Below are positions 18,003-27,640 of a stretch of 64,000 nucleotides of DNA, one piece after another. The notes beneath the pieces are model-generated. The model was not told where the DNA came from. It saw only the letters and a list, made by a program, of their open reading frames with translations, and did no database searches. The position numbers and the translations under genes are program-made. Origin of the DNA: CAVRAW01 sp963716135 (GTDB lineage: Bacteria > Planctomycetota > Planctomycetia > Pirellulales > JADZDJ01). Each line of letters opens with the position of its first letter. Within the stretch, counting starts at the first letter, position 1. The DNA is taken from assembly GCA_963716135.1 (NCBI GenBank), contig OY970289.1, forward strand, positions 4,030,001 through 4,094,000, in the 5' to 3' direction.

Positions 18003-18815
18003 ATGCGTTTCACAGCAGTCGCCGGTGCGATGATGAATATCAGCGGCCAGCGCGAGATTTTTGTGTGCCACGACGGCGCGGCGCTGGCGGCCGAGGCGGC
18101 CGGGCGAATCGTCGCCGCATCACAAGCCGCCATCCAAGCGCACGGACGATTCACGCTGGTTCTATCGGGTGGTTCGACGCCGGAGCAAACCTATACGCTC
18201 TTGGCGCGGCCCGATTGGAAAACGCGAATCGACTGGTCGCACACGTGGATTTTCTTCGGCGACGAACGCGCCGTGGCCCCGGCTCAAGCCAACAGCAACT
18301 ATCGCATGGCGGCGCGCGCTCTCTTGGAGCCGGCGCACATCGATCCCAAGCACGTCCTGCGGATCCCGACCGACGTCGGCACGCCGGACGATTGCGCCCG
18401 GACGTACGAATCGCAACTGCGATCGTTTTTTGGCGCACACGACGAAACGGGCCAGTGGCCGCGGTTCGATCTTGTCTTGTTGGGCCTGGGCAACGATGGG
18501 CATACGGCATCGCTGTTCCCCGGCAAGCCGGCGCTGAAAGAAACGGTCAAATGGGCCGCCTGGAGCAAACCGGGAATTCTGCCGCCGCCGGTCGATCGGG
18601 TAACTCTGACGTTTCCCGTGCTGAATGCCGCCGGAGAGGTAATGTTCCTGGTATCGGGCGCAGGAAAAGCTACGATTGTGCATGCGATTCTCGAAGGAAA
18701 CCCCGCGCTGGAAAAATATCCTGCCGCGGGAGTGCGGCCGACCAACGGGAAGTTGACTTGGCTATTGGACCAAGACTCGGCACGATTGTTAACGACCAAA
18801 ACCGCTGAACCCTGA
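18003..18815 (+). CDS. pgl: 6-phosphogluconolactonase
   Basis: 270 residues from the ATG at 18003; adjacent ATGs at 18030 and 18033 would give a product that begins like typical family members. It hydrolyses 6-phosphoglucono-1,5-lactone in the oxidative pentose phosphate pathway. DevB/SOL-type motifs are seen: FTLVLSGGSTPEQTY near the N-terminus, WIFFGDERAV with NSNYRMA, and LLGLGNDGHTASLFPG, which includes the phosphate and catalytic residues. Length and order fit the family. First gene of the pgl-zwf-gnd-glk operon; zwf starts 10 bases after its stop. Confidence 0.93.
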   Translation: MRFTAVAGAMMNISGQREIFVCHDGAALAAEAAGRIVAASQAAIQAHGRFTLVLSGGSTPEQTYTLLARPDWKTRIDWSHTWIFFGDERAVAPAQANSNYRMAARALLEPAHIDPKHVLRIPTDVGTPDDCARTYESQLRSFFGAHDETGQWPRFDLVLLGLGNDGHTASLFPGKPALKETVKWAAWSKPGILPPPVDRVTLTFPVLNAAGEVMFLVSGAGKATIVHAILEGNPALEKYPAAGVRPTNGKLTWLLDQDSARLLTTKTAEP

Positions 18816-18825
18816 ACCCTCCACA

Positions 18826-20421
18826 ATGGCTTCACCACAAGTTATTCGTGCACGAAGTCCCGCGCCGGCCAAGGCGCAAACCCTGATGGCGGCCGCCGCG
18901 GCCAAGGAGCCGCTGGCGCTGGTGCTGTTTGGCGCGACCGGCGATTTGTCCGGCCGAAAAATATTGCCCGCGCTGTTTTCTCTCTGGCAGGAGAAGTATC
19001 TGCCGGAAAAAATGGCCGTGCTCGGAGTCGCGATCGACAAGCTCACGGACGATCAGTTCCGCGATCTGGCTCGCAAATCGATCAACGACCACGGCCGATT
19101 GAAGCCCGCCAACGATGACCAGTGGAATAAATTTGCCGCGATGCTTTCCTATCAGACCGTTGATTTTTCCGACGGCGCCAGTTTCGACAGCCTGGGCCAG
19201 CGGCTTGGCGCCTTGGAAAAAGAGCGCGGCCTGCCGGGCAATCGGATGTTCTATCTGGCCATTGCCCCGTCGTTTTTCGCGCCGGTGATCAAGCAGCTTT
19301 CAGATCACAAGCTGATTCATCGGCCCCGGCCCAATAAGCCCTGGTATCGCGTGGTGATCGAAAAGCCGTTCGGACACGATTTGACCAGCGCCCGGGCGCT
19401 GGATGCCGAGATTCACCTGTACCTGTTGGAAGATCAAATTTATCGCATCGACCACTATTTAGGGAAAGAGACGGTGCTGAACCTGATGGCGTTCCGATTC
19501 GCCAACGCCATCTTCGAACCGCTGCTGAACTGCCAGTTTGTCGATCACGTGCAAATTACCGTGGCCGAGACGGTCGGCATGGAAGGCCACCGCGGCAGTT
19601 ACTACGATCATGCCGGCGCGATTCGCGACGTGATGCAAAATCACGTGCTGCAATTGCTGGCCTACGCCGCCATGGATGCGCCGGGCGGTTTGAAAGGCGT
19701 GAACGTGCGCACGGAAAAGCTGCGCGTGCTGCGGAATTTGGTGCCAATCACGGCCAAGAACATCGATAAGTTCGTCGTGCGCGGGCAGTATTCCGCGGGC
19801 ACGGTCGACGGTGAAAAGGTGCCCGCGTACCGCGATGAAATCGGCATCGCCAAGGATTCGAATACAGAAACTTATGTGGCCGTGCGCACGATGGTCGACT
19901 TGTGGCGCTGGGCCGGCGTGCCGTTTCTGCTGCGCACCGGCAAGCGATTGCCGAAACGGTCCACGGAGATCGCCATCCGCTTCAAGGATCGCCCGTTGCG
20001 GCGCACGCCCACGATGGAGGTGGAATTGGATGGCGTGGGGGCAATTGCGCCGGAACCCAATGTGCTCGTGTTCCGTATCCAACCCGATGAAGGCATTAGC
20101 TTGTCGTTTGTCACCAAGCAGCCCGGCATGGGCTTTGCCATTCAGCCGGTGCGAATGGATTTCGATTACGAGCAATCGTTCCACGTCGGCTTGCCCGAGG
20201 CGTACGAGCGACTGGTGCTCGATGCGATCAAAGGCATCCCGCTGCTGTTCATGCGCACCGACGAAGTGGACGCCCAATGGGAATTCATCACGCCGATCAT
20301 CGAAGCCTGGCAGCAACAACCGCCGCCGAAATTTCCAAATTACGCAGCCGGCACGTGGGGACCTGCCGCGGCGGACCAGTTGGTTTCAGATTGCCAGGGA
20401 AAATGGCGCATTCCGGAGTAA
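18826..20421 (+). CDS. zwf: Glucose-6-phosphate 1-dehydrogenase
   Basis: 531 residues; the first committed, NADP-reducing step of the oxidative pentose phosphate pathway. The Rossmann motif FGATGDLSGRKILPAL is near residue 35, the active-site signature RIDHYLGKETV near 208, and substrate motif VIEKPFGHDL before it. The C-terminal domain (AYERLVLDAIKGIPLLFMRTDEV) is complete. The sequence before the Rossmann motif is longer than usual by about 20 residues (rich in Ala and Lys), so translation might begin at the internal Met just before the fold. It is uninterrupted, unlike its two downstream neighbours, and is followed 50 bases later by gnd. Confidence 0.96.
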   Translation: MASPQVIRARSPAPAKAQTLMAAAAAKEPLALVLFGATGDLSGRKILPALFSLWQEKYLPEKMAVLGVAIDKLTDDQFRDLARKSINDHGRLKPANDDQWNKFAAMLSYQTVDFSDGASFDSLGQRLGALEKERGLPGNRMFYLAIAPSFFAPVIKQLSDHKLIHRPRPNKPWYRVVIEKPFGHDLTSARALDAEIHLYLLEDQIYRIDHYLGKETVLNLMAFRFANAIFEPLLNCQFVDHVQITVAETVGMEGHRGSYYDHAGAIRDVMQNHVLQLLAYAAMDAPGGLKGVNVRTEKLRVLRNLVPITAKNIDKFVVRGQYSAGTVDGEKVPAYRDEIGIAKDSNTETYVAVRTMVDLWRWAGVPFLLRTGKRLPKRSTEIAIRFKDRPLRRTPTMEVELDGVGAIAPEPNVLVFRIQPDEGISLSFVTKQPGMGFAIQPVRMDFDYEQSFHVGLPEAYERLVLDAIKGIPLLFMRTDEVDAQWEFITPIIEAWQQQPPPKFPNYAAGTWGPAAADQLVSDCQGKWRIPE

Positions 20422-20471
20422 TTCATAAAGCCGCGACCTCTGGTCGCGGGAATCGCGAAGGAGCCTTCACA

Positions 20472-21484
20472 ATGCAACTGGGAATGATTGGTTTGGGTCG
20501 CATGGGCGCCAATATGGTGCGGCGGCTGATGAAGAACGGGCATCAGTGTGTGGTCAACGATCACAATCCGGCAGCCGCCGAAGCGCTTGGCAAGGAAGGC
20601 GCAATCCCCGGCAAAACTCTCGACGAGTTTCTCGCTAAGCTCACGAAACCTCGCGCGATTTGGATGATGGTCCCGGCCGGCGTGGTCGATAGTCTTTTGC
20701 GCGATCTCGTGCCGAAATTGGAAAAAGGCGACATCGTCATCGATGGCGGCAACTCGTATTACATCGACGATATTCGCCGGGCCAAGGATGTGGCCGCCAA
20801 AGGAATTCGCTACCTCGACGTCGGCACCAGCGGCGGCGTGTGGGGCTTGGAGCGCGGCTACTGCATGATGATCGGAGGCCCCAAAGATGCCGTGCAACAT
20901 CTGGATCCGATTTTCAAAACGCTTGCGCCCGGCATCGGCGATATCGAACGCACGCCGGGACGCGAAAAACTTGGCGGCACTTCCGAGCTGGGCTATTTGC
21001 ATTGCGGCGAAAGCGGGGCAGGGCACTTCGTGAAGATGGTTCACAACGGCATCGAGTACGGACTGATGGCCGCGTACGCCGAAGGGCTGAATGTGCTCAA
21101 ACACGCCAATGTCGGCAAACAGAAGCAGGCGACCGACGCCGAAACCACTCCGCTGCGCAATCCCGAACACTATCAATACGACTTGAATCTGCCCGATATC
21201 GCCGAAGTATGGCGGCGCGGCAGCGTGATCGCCTCGTGGCTGTTGGATCTAACGGCGGCGGCCCTTGCCGGCGATGCGCAGTTGAAGCAGTTTGCCGGCC
21301 GAGTCTCCGATTCCGGCGAAGGGCGCTGGACCATTCAAGCGGCGATCGAGGAAGGCGCCCGGCGCCGGTGCTGAGCGCCGCCCTATACGAACGCTTCACG
21401 TCGCGCGGCGAAGCCGAGTTCGCCGACAAGCTGCTGTCCGCGATGCGCTACGAGTTCGGCGGCCATCTGGAAAAGAAATCCTGA
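20472..21484 (+). CDS. gnd: 6-phosphogluconate dehydrogenase, decarboxylating (frameshifted near the end)
   Basis: The ATG at 20472 follows a purine-rich AAGGAG-like site. It oxidises and decarboxylates 6-phosphogluconate to ribulose 5-phosphate. Motifs: MQLGMIGLGRMGANMVRRLM (NAD(P) binding), GDIVIDGGNSYYIDD, the catalytic segment DVGTSGGVWGLERGYCMMIGG and HCGESGAGHFVKMVHNGIEYG. Its size (about 337 residues when joined) matches the short GndA-type, often NAD-preferring enzyme. A frame break at about 21360 converts the expected IEEGAPAPVLSAALYERF into a premature stop; the break is a CCC run where four C would restore the frame. Stop at 21484 lies three bases before glk. Confidence 0.93.
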
Positions 21485-21486
21485 CC

Positions 21487-22517
21487 ATGATTCTGGCCGG
21501 CGACATTGGCGGCACCTCGACGCGCTTGGCGCTGTTCGATGTCAAAAACGGGCAATTGTCGCCGCTGGTGGAGGCGAAGTATCACAGCCGCGAGCATCTT
21601 GGGCTGGATGAAATCGTCAAGACGTTTGTGGCGGCGCAGCCATGCGACGGCCAGAAACTGCCGATTGAGCATGCCGCCTTCGGCATCGCGGGCGTGGTGC
21701 GCGAAGGACAAGTTCACACCGTGAATTTGCCTTGGATCGTGTCTGCCGCTCAGCTCTCGAAAGAATTGAAACTAAAAGAAGTTCACCTGCTGAACGATCT
21801 GGAGGCGAACGCACACGGCATTCCCGCGCTGGAACCGAACGATTTCGTAACGCTCAACGCCGGCAAGCCCGACCCACAGGGAAACGCGGCAATCATTTCA
21901 GCCGGCACCGGGCTGGGCGAGGCGGGAATCTATTTCGACGGTCAACAGTTGCATCCCTTCGCCTGCGAAGGTGGGCACACCGATTTTGGCCCGCAAGACC
22001 AACTCGAAACGCAACTGCTGCTGCATCTGAAGGAGAAATTCGCCCAAGATAGCGACGGACACGTGAGCTACGAACGCCTGGTTTCCGGTCCGGGCTTGCA
22101 CAACATCTACGAGTTTTTGCGCGACACCGGCCGCGGCAAGGAAACGCCGCAAGTCGCCGCCGCGATGCAATCGGCCGATCCCGCGGCCGTCATTTCGCAA
22201 GCGGCGCTGGCCGGAACCTGCGCCTTTGCGTGCAAGCGATGGACATGTTTGTTTCGATCTACGGCGCCGAAGCGGGCAATCTGGCCCTGAAGATGATGGC
22301 CACGCGGGGCATCTATATTGGCGGCGGAATTGCGCCCAGAATCATCAGCAAGTTGAAAGAGCCGCGATTTCGAGAAGCATTCTGCGCCAAAGGCCGGCAT
22401 CGCCCCGTGATGGAAATGATCCCGATCCGGGTCATTACGAACGATCAAGCGGCCCTCCGCGGCGCGGCGCGGTTTGCCGCAGTTCGGGCCGGTCTGATTG
22501 CGCCGTGGAAGGGCTAG
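21487..22517 (+). CDS. glk: Glucokinase, ROK-independent Glk type (frameshifted)
   Basis: Phosphorylates glucose to glucose 6-phosphate, the substrate of Zwf. The N-terminal phosphate-binding motif MILAGDIGGTSTRLALFDV is clear, followed by VHLLNDLEANAHGIPAL, GTGLGEAG, and CEGGHTDFGP (the glucose-binding HxDFGP box of the bacterial Glk family, PF02685). The frame changes near 22225; the other frame continues with CVQAMDMFVSIYGAEAGNLALK and GGIAPRI, then ends at 22517. Joined length is about 343 residues, normal. It starts two bases after gnd, so the four genes take glucose through the oxidative pentose phosphate branch. Confidence 0.9.
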
Positions 22518-22552
22518 CGGTTTCCCGCAATTTGGCGTTCTCACGCGGCCTT

Positions 22553-22575
22553 AGTCCCACTTGCTGGGGGACTTT
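22553..22575 (+). terminator. Weak stem-loop after the pentose-phosphate operon
   Basis: AGTCCC (22553-22558) pairs with GGGACT (22568-22573) and is followed by TT only. Located 36 bases after glk, it may be the operon's terminator, but the stem is short and the U-tract poor. Confidence 0.3.
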
Positions 22576-22678
22576 CGAGCTAGGTTTCAGAGTGGCATCA
22601 CTCCCGGGCCGCACGCCTTCCGATCGGGCTCAACAAGAAAGCCGATCCATTCCCGCCTCAATTCGCCGGAGCGCCATC

Positions 22679-23143
22679 ATGAGCGCAGCGCCCGTCAGTT
22701 TGCCGCGAACGTCGCCGGCTCCTTGCGGCGATCGAAAACTGTCAAAAGTGCCCAAGGTTTTGTGCATCGACGACGATCCTGCCGTCTCGGAATTCATGCA
22801 GGCGCACCTGAGCGACTACCGCGTGGAACTGCTTTCCGCGCGGTACGGAACACACGGCTACTGGGAAGCGCTGATGCACCGGCCCGACGTGATTATCACC
22901 GACCTGCGCATGCCGCAAGGTTCGGGCGATTACGTGGTGGAATGCCTGAAGCGGAATTTGGCCACGCGGCACATCCCGGTGATTGTGCTTTCCGGGCGTG
23001 ACGACCCGGCTTTGCAGCGTTATTTAGCAGTACTCGGCGTGGTGCGCTATTTCGTGAAACCAACACCGTTTTCCGAATTGTGCGAGGAACTAAAGCGGCA
23101 TATTCCGTTGGAAGCGAATGACGAGGGGGTGAGGGACGAATAG
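22679..23143 (+). CDS. Single-domain response regulator (receiver 1 of 3)
   Basis: 154 residues from the ATG at 22679, with GGAG about seven bases upstream. One CheY-like receiver domain from about residue 25: acidic pocket IDDDP, phospho-acceptor Asp in VIITDLRMP, Ser/Thr switch in VIVLSGR and the conserved Lys in YFVKPTP. No DNA-binding or enzymatic output domain is present. It begins a run of three receiver-only genes on the same strand with gaps of 20-30 bases. No histidine kinase lies nearby, so the partner is encoded elsewhere. Confidence 0.9.
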   Translation: MSAAPVSLPRTSPAPCGDRKLSKVPKVLCIDDDPAVSEFMQAHLSDYRVELLSARYGTHGYWEALMHRPDVIITDLRMPQGSGDYVVECLKRNLATRHIPVIVLSGRDDPALQRYLAVLGVVRYFVKPTPFSELCEELKRHIPLEANDEGVRDE

Positions 23144-23175
23144 CGAGAGACGAGCAAGGAAAGCTGAGAAGCATT

Positions 23176-23592
23176 ATGGCGAGCCACATACAAAACGCCC
23201 CCGATGCCAGCCATGCGACGAAGCGCGTGCTGGTCGTCGACGATGATCGAGACATCGTCAGCGGACTGAGCGTGCGGCTCGAGGCGGCCGGCTACGAGGT
23301 GCATTCAGCCTTCGACGGCGCCAGCGGCTACGACACGGCCTTGGCCACCAAGCCCGACGCCATGATTTTGGACGTGCGGATGCCAAAGATGGACGGGTTG
23401 TCGATGCTGGCCAAGCTCCGCCAGCGGCCCGAGATGCGCACGACGCCGGTGATCGTCCTGTCGGCCAGCCTCAGCGATCACCAGATGGCGTTGGACATGG
23501 GAGCCCGATACTTTTTGGACAAGCCGTGCGATCCGCGCACGTTGTTGACGGCGCTGCACTCGGTTTCGGAACGAGCCCCGGTTGTGGCATAG
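23176..23592 (+). CDS. Single-domain response regulator (receiver 2 of 3)
   Basis: 138 residues. The receiver domain has every canonical residue: VLVVDDDRDIV, acceptor Asp in MILDVRMPKMDG, Ser in VIVLSAS and Lys in FLDKPCD. Of the three it is closest to CheY/PilH-like proteins. No output domain. It begins 32 bases after receiver 1 and ends 20 bases before receiver 3, so the three are probably co-transcribed and may share a kinase or form a phosphorelay. Confidence 0.9.
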   Translation: MASHIQNAPDASHATKRVLVVDDDRDIVSGLSVRLEAAGYEVHSAFDGASGYDTALATKPDAMILDVRMPKMDGLSMLAKLRQRPEMRTTPVIVLSASLSDHQMALDMGARYFLDKPCDPRTLLTALHSVSERAPVVA

Positions 23593-23612
23593 ATCATCAC
23601 CGCGAGGCAGCA

Positions 23613-24038
23613 ATGCTCTCCGGAAAATCTATTCTGATCGCCGACGACGATCGACATCTGGTGTATCTTCTGGCGCTGCGATGCCGGCAGTTGGGTTTGG
23701 AAGTGCGCGAGGCGTACGACTGCGTGTCGGCGCTGACGCAAATCCACGCCACGTGCCCCGACGTGGTGTGCCTCGACGTGAATCTGCCCGGCGGCAATGG
23801 ACTGAGCCTTTGCGAAATGCTCTGCACCGACGATTCCGTCGCCGACATTCCGAAAATCATTCTCACCGGCCGCAGCGATCCCGACACGATCCGACGCTGC
23901 CACTCGATGTGCGCGTATTACGTAGAGAAAGCCAACGACGTCTGGGAACGGATGCGCCCGCTGCTGGTCGACGTGCTGACCCAGCCGGCGGGCAAGCCGC
24001 CGCGGCCGGCTCAATTGGATTTTTCGTGCAACGAGTAA
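23613..24038 (+). CDS. Single-domain response regulator (receiver 3 of 3)
   Basis: 141 residues from the ATG at 23613. Receiver motifs ILIADDDRHLV, acceptor Asp in VVCLDVNLPGGNG and Thr in IILTGRS are present, while the Lys region is altered (YYVEKAND instead of a KP pair), so signalling conformation may differ. It has a short Pro-rich tail and no output domain. The 3' end overlaps the convergent DUF3386-like gene by 28 bases. Confidence 0.87.
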   Translation: MLSGKSILIADDDRHLVYLLALRCRQLGLEVREAYDCVSALTQIHATCPDVVCLDVNLPGGNGLSLCEMLCTDDSVADIPKIILTGRSDPDTIRRCHSMCAYYVEKANDVWERMRPLLVDVLTQPAGKPPRPAQLDFSCNE

Positions 24039-25411
24039 TCGTGGAAAGTGATCTCTTTCACGTGGCGCTCGCCAGGCAGCGTTTCAACCTCCAGAAATCG
24101 ATCGGGCAGATCGAATTTCCCCACGCGCTCCCACGTGTTCAGATAGGTGCTGCTGCTTTTGATTTCGCCCGTTTTCGCGTCCCAAAACGTGGCGCTGAAT
24201 GTGCGCGGCAGATATTTTCCTTCCTTGTTGCGCTCGGTCTCGAACACGCTGATGGAAAACTTGTCCGGACCGACGCGGCGATTGACTTCCGTCACCATGT
24301 CGTCGCGGATGCGGTAAGAACTGTCATACTTGGCGTCGCCCAGGCGGATCAGGCGGCCTAAAGGATGGTTAACATCGTCGTCGGCCAGCGTTGGCTGTTC
24401 GTCTTCCGGCACCGACGGCATGCGGTGATCGACCAGCGAGCCGAGCTGCTCGTCGACCCAGTCACGCAGCTTTTCATCTTTGAGCTGCGAGGTTACCGTG
24501 CCGTGTTCGTCGACGCCGACTGTTCCCTTTTCCACCTTGTCGTCGATTCGCACGGTGACGCTGGCTGAGAAACCGGGAAAATGTTCCCATACGGCCCGAT
24601 TGGCGCGACGCGGTTGAGCAAATCGACCGCGGCGGCATCCGGGGCTTTCTTCGCGGCCGGCGCGGTCTGCGGCGTCGAAGCATCGGCAACCGCCAGCGGT
24701 TCGCCGGCCGATTGCGGCAAGCGGAAGGTGAGCGTGGAATAATGGCGCACCTCGTCATAGTGCTTGCCGTCGCGATCGCCGGGCTGCTTCTGCTGCGTGC
24801 GGGCGGAATGCGTAGTCACCAGTGGCAGGTTGATCGATCGTCGCCATTGCGGAGGAATCGAGCTTTAATTCGCGCTCTTCATTGCTGGGGAGAATAGCCA
24901 GCAACTGCGCGTCCGTGGCCGGTTTGCCGTCGAACATCACCGAGAGCGTAAGGGAATTGCCCTTCCAGTGCGGCCGCACTTGCAGCGCGAGCGCATCCGA
25001 AGCGCCGGCCGAGGCCAGGTCTTCGCCGCGATCGATCACCAAATGGCGGGCGTCGTATTGCAGCAGGAAGGTTTCGCCACCGCGGGTAACGACGCCGTAA
25101 TCGCACATGGCGTCGATCGAACAGGGGGATTTTGGCTCGATGGACGACGACCAACTGCCCGTGTCCCCATTATCTTTTTTCTCCAGCGTCAGCGGCTGGG
25201 CAGTGCCGTTGGGCGTGGAAACCCAGGCTTTGGTCTGCGCCACCTTATCGAGCAGCTTGGCTTCCCCCGGCGCACAGGTTTCCGAGAACCAGAGGTTGAC
25301 CGTCGATGGCTTGTCGGCGGGAGACGCTTCGAGCCAGAGGAAATGGGCCGCGGCGGAGCGGCAAACGAAGATTAGCGCGAACAGAAATGCAAATTTGATT
25401 ATGTGTTTCAT
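24011..25411 (-). CDS. Secreted DUF4198-like/DUF3386-like protein (two frameshifts)
   Basis: ATG at 25411; signal peptide MKHIIKFAFLFALIFVCRSAAA and the sequence HFLWLEAS typical of DUF4198-type periplasmic proteins (related to nickel/cobalt uptake accessory domains). Frame breaks near 24805 (before RTQQKQPGDRDGKHYDEVRHY) and near 24575 (within FPVS, expected FPGFSASVTVRIDD) separate three pieces. The last piece (RIDDKVEKGTVGV ... YLNTWERVGKFDLPDRF) resembles DUF3386. Joined it is about 466 residues. The function is unknown. It is leftward and convergent with the receiver genes. Reading the three pieces as one gene is an inference from continuity of sequence style. Confidence 0.6.
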
Positions 25412-25669
25412 GATCGAGGTTTGGGGGTGGGGGAAAGTGGCGGGGCAACGAACGCACGCCCTCATTTTTGCAAAATCAGCTTGCCACTGCGAGTCAGCCG
25501 GAGGCGATAAATCTCCTCGCCGTGGCGAATCCAAATCTCTTTTTGGCCTGCGCAATAATTCGGCCGAGGAAATTTCGCGTCGGGTAGAAGCAGTGGCAGG
25601 CGGCGATCGCGGAGGTTCGTTGGTCATGGAACGGAGTGGGACATTCAAGGGGTATATTGCCCGCTGGGC

Positions 25670-26623
25670 CTAGAAATCAGCTTTCGGTTCTCCATCGTTG
25701 CGGTTGGCAAGTTGTTTCAGGACTGCCAGATCGATGTTGTCGCGCAGCCGGCGGACGCTGCCGTCGACCATGGCAAAATTCACGCCGCCGGGGTGATCGC
25801 TGCGAAACGATTCATACTCGGCGGGAAAGCCATACGGATACGTCGCGATTTGCGTGGCATTCAGCGCCGCGGCGGCAGACCCCCACGTGATGCCGGGATA
25901 ACCGACGGCCCAGCGCGTTTCGCCCCATTTCACAGGGTTGCCCGGCTTGCAGGCCGACCAGGTGTAATTCTTCAGACCGTAGTTCATTTCGCCGATCAGC
26001 AGAGTTTTGGAAGTGCCGTCGCCGGCGGCAATTTTGGGAATCGTGACAATGCCAAACTTGCAATGCACAATCGCGCCGTTTTGCGGCGGCAGCCCGGGAA
26101 TGCTAAACGCACCGGAAAAGGAAATCTCCGAGCCAGTCGAAACGGCGTAACTGCCCGGTGCGCGAACTTCCGCGCAACTCGGATCCGGATCGGGCACTTC
26201 GCGCGGCAGGTGCATGCTGGGGCAGAGATAGATCGGCATATGAATGTTGGAAATCTGCTGGTTGGAATCGCCAAAGTCATATTTTTTCGAAACCGTAAAC
26301 TGCGTGGCCGCGCCTCTTTCGTCGATAAACGGCAAAATAAGCAGGAACGTGCCGTTGAAATTGAATGCACTGGCGTTTTCGACCGCGGCCGCCGGCGGCA
26401 AGCGCTTGTTGCAGCCGTGATAAAGCTGCACCGCCAGCGCCTGCTGCTTGAGATTGTTCCGGCATACCGCGTCGCGCGCCGCCTCCCGCGCCGACTGGAC
26501 GGCCGGCAACAAGATCGCCAGCAACACGCCCACGATGGCAATCACGACCAACAGTTCGACCAGCGTGAAGGCCGCCCGGCATGTCCAGCGGCGCATCGGT
26601 CGAAAGCACGTTACGTTTATCAT
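25670..26623 (-). CDS. DUF1559 pseudopilin-like protein
   Basis: About 317 residues from the ATG at 26623, which forms an ATGA overlap with the stop of the upstream PEP-CTERM gene. A type II/IV prepilin leader is clear: basic residues, then AFTLVELLVVIAIVGVLLAILLP, with cleavage expected before Phe and the Glu at +5. It continues AVQSAREAARDAVCRNNLKQQ, the hallmark of the planctomycete DUF1559 family, and ends with DHPGGVNFAMVDGSVRRL. These are exported, pilin-assembled surface proteins of unknown function, found in dozens of copies per planctomycete genome. The coupling to a PEP-CTERM protein is unusual enough to note. Confidence 0.92.
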   Translation of the reverse strand: MINVTCFRPMRRWTCRAAFTLVELLVVIAIVGVLLAILLPAVQSAREAARDAVCRNNLKQQALAVQLYHGCNKRLPPAAAVENASAFNFNGTFLLILPFIDERGAATQFTVSKKYDFGDSNQQISNIHMPIYLCPSMHLPREVPDPDPSCAEVRAPGSYAVSTGSEISFSGAFSIPGLPPQNGAIVHCKFGIVTIPKIAAGDGTSKTLLIGEMNYGLKNYTWSACKPGNPVKWGETRWAVGYPGITWGSAAAALNATQIATYPYGFPAEYESFRSDHPGGVNFAMVDGSVRRLRDNIDLAVLKQLANRNDGEPKADF

Positions 26624-27489
26624 ATTTGCATTGCGCGATTCGACATTTTCCGTCGATATCTGACGACCAACGCCAGTCCGCTCCCAAAAACCATCAGCCA
26701 CAAGGTCGCGGGCTCAGGAACGGTGACCACTTGCAACAAGGGGCGATCGGACGACGAGCCGGTATAGGTTGGGTCGCCGGCGCTGGCGCCGAAAAACGTG
26801 GCGCCGACGCGGCGGCCAGTATCGGTGTCTTTCACTTCCAACTGCTGGATCAGCTCCAGGCCGTTGTTTGTGACATCGCCGCTCTTCCAGTCTTTGACCA
26901 ATTGCGTGAGGTCGAACGAAATCGCGCCGCTGGTGCCGCTGACCACCTGAGAGGCATAGGCCGAACCGCCGACCGACGGCTGCGTCGCCCACGTAACGCC
27001 CGATTCGGTCCAGGCGCCGGTGATCGCAAAAGCCTCGATTGTCACCGGCCAACTGGCGCTGGGATCCTCGTAAAAACCCAAACCGGGCGTTGCCTGGAGC
27101 GTGAGCGTCGCGGAAACAATGTCGGAGTCGGTGTACGCGGACAGCGAAGAAAGATCGAATTGAAGCAACGCCACCGTGTTGTGAATGCTCGGCGACGTGG
27201 TCGTCTTCGATACTCCGAGAATATTCTTGTAGGGAGTCTGATCGCCAAGGTTCCCGAAGTTGAAAAACGCATCCGAAGGCGTGCCGACGAAGCCTTGATA
27301 TAAAAAAGTGTCGGCGCTGGCGGTTTCGTCGGGCTGGATATTAATGACGGAGGCATCGGCCGACGATGCCATCAGCACTACCAGCGACAAGGGGCCCAAC
27401 ACTGCCAACGAAAAACGGTGCACAACCAGGGGAACCGACTTCCGTAACACCTGGGAATTGTGGATGAACGACAGAGATGTCGATCGCAT
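26620..27489 (-). CDS. PEP-CTERM exosortase substrate with DNRLRE-like domain
   Basis: 289 residues from the ATG at 27489 (GGGAG nine bases upstream); an ATG at 27546 is an alternative. An N-terminal signal segment (LAVLGPLSLVVLMASSADA) precedes a beta-sandwich domain of the DNRLRE type (ALLQFDLSSLSAYTDSDIVSATLTL; GVTWATQPS; FDLTQLVKDW). The C-terminus has the exosortase sorting signal VPEPATLWLMVFG plus a hydrophobic helix and a basic end (RYRRK). It is therefore exported and processed at the cell surface. A Fur-box-like palindrome with a matching promoter lies about 135 bases upstream. Confidence 0.9.
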   Translation of the reverse strand: MRSTSLSFIHNSQVLRKSVPLVVHRFSLAVLGPLSLVVLMASSADASVINIQPDETASADTFLYQGFVGTPSDAFFNFGNLGDQTPYKNILGVSKTTTSPSIHNTVALLQFDLSSLSAYTDSDIVSATLTLQATPGLGFYEDPSASWPVTIEAFAITGAWTESGVTWATQPSVGGSAYASQVVSGTSGAISFDLTQLVKDWKSGDVTNNGLELIQQLEVKDTDTGRRVGATFFGASAGDPTYTGSSSDRPLLQVVTVPEPATLWLMVFGSGLALVVRYRRKMSNRAMQI

Positions 27490-27623
27490 GAATTTGTTCT
27501 CCCGCCCTAAGGGATCAAGCAACATCGACCGCGCGATTTGGCACAATGCGAGTCGCGGAGGGCGAGTTTGGCGGGCGAGAGGGAAAACGGCTTACCCGTG
27601 GCAGGCTACACTCGCAATCGTAC

Positions 27624-27640
27624 TTGAGACTGAGTCTCAA
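27624..27640 (-). promoter_or_regulatory. Fur-box-like palindrome inside a promoter for the PEP-CTERM/DUF1559 pair
   Basis: TTGAGACT-G-AGTCTCAA is a perfect 8+1+8 palindrome of the type bound by Fur-family iron regulators. On the leftward strand it lies between a candidate -35 TTGCAA (27646-27641) and a candidate -10 TACGAT (about 18-base spacing), so a bound repressor would block the promoter. It is the only promoter-like element between yqgE and the PEP-CTERM gene. Confidence 0.5.

Noticed and set aside
22500..24038. A complete two-component system
   Set aside because: Only receiver domains are present; no histidine kinase or output domain could be found.
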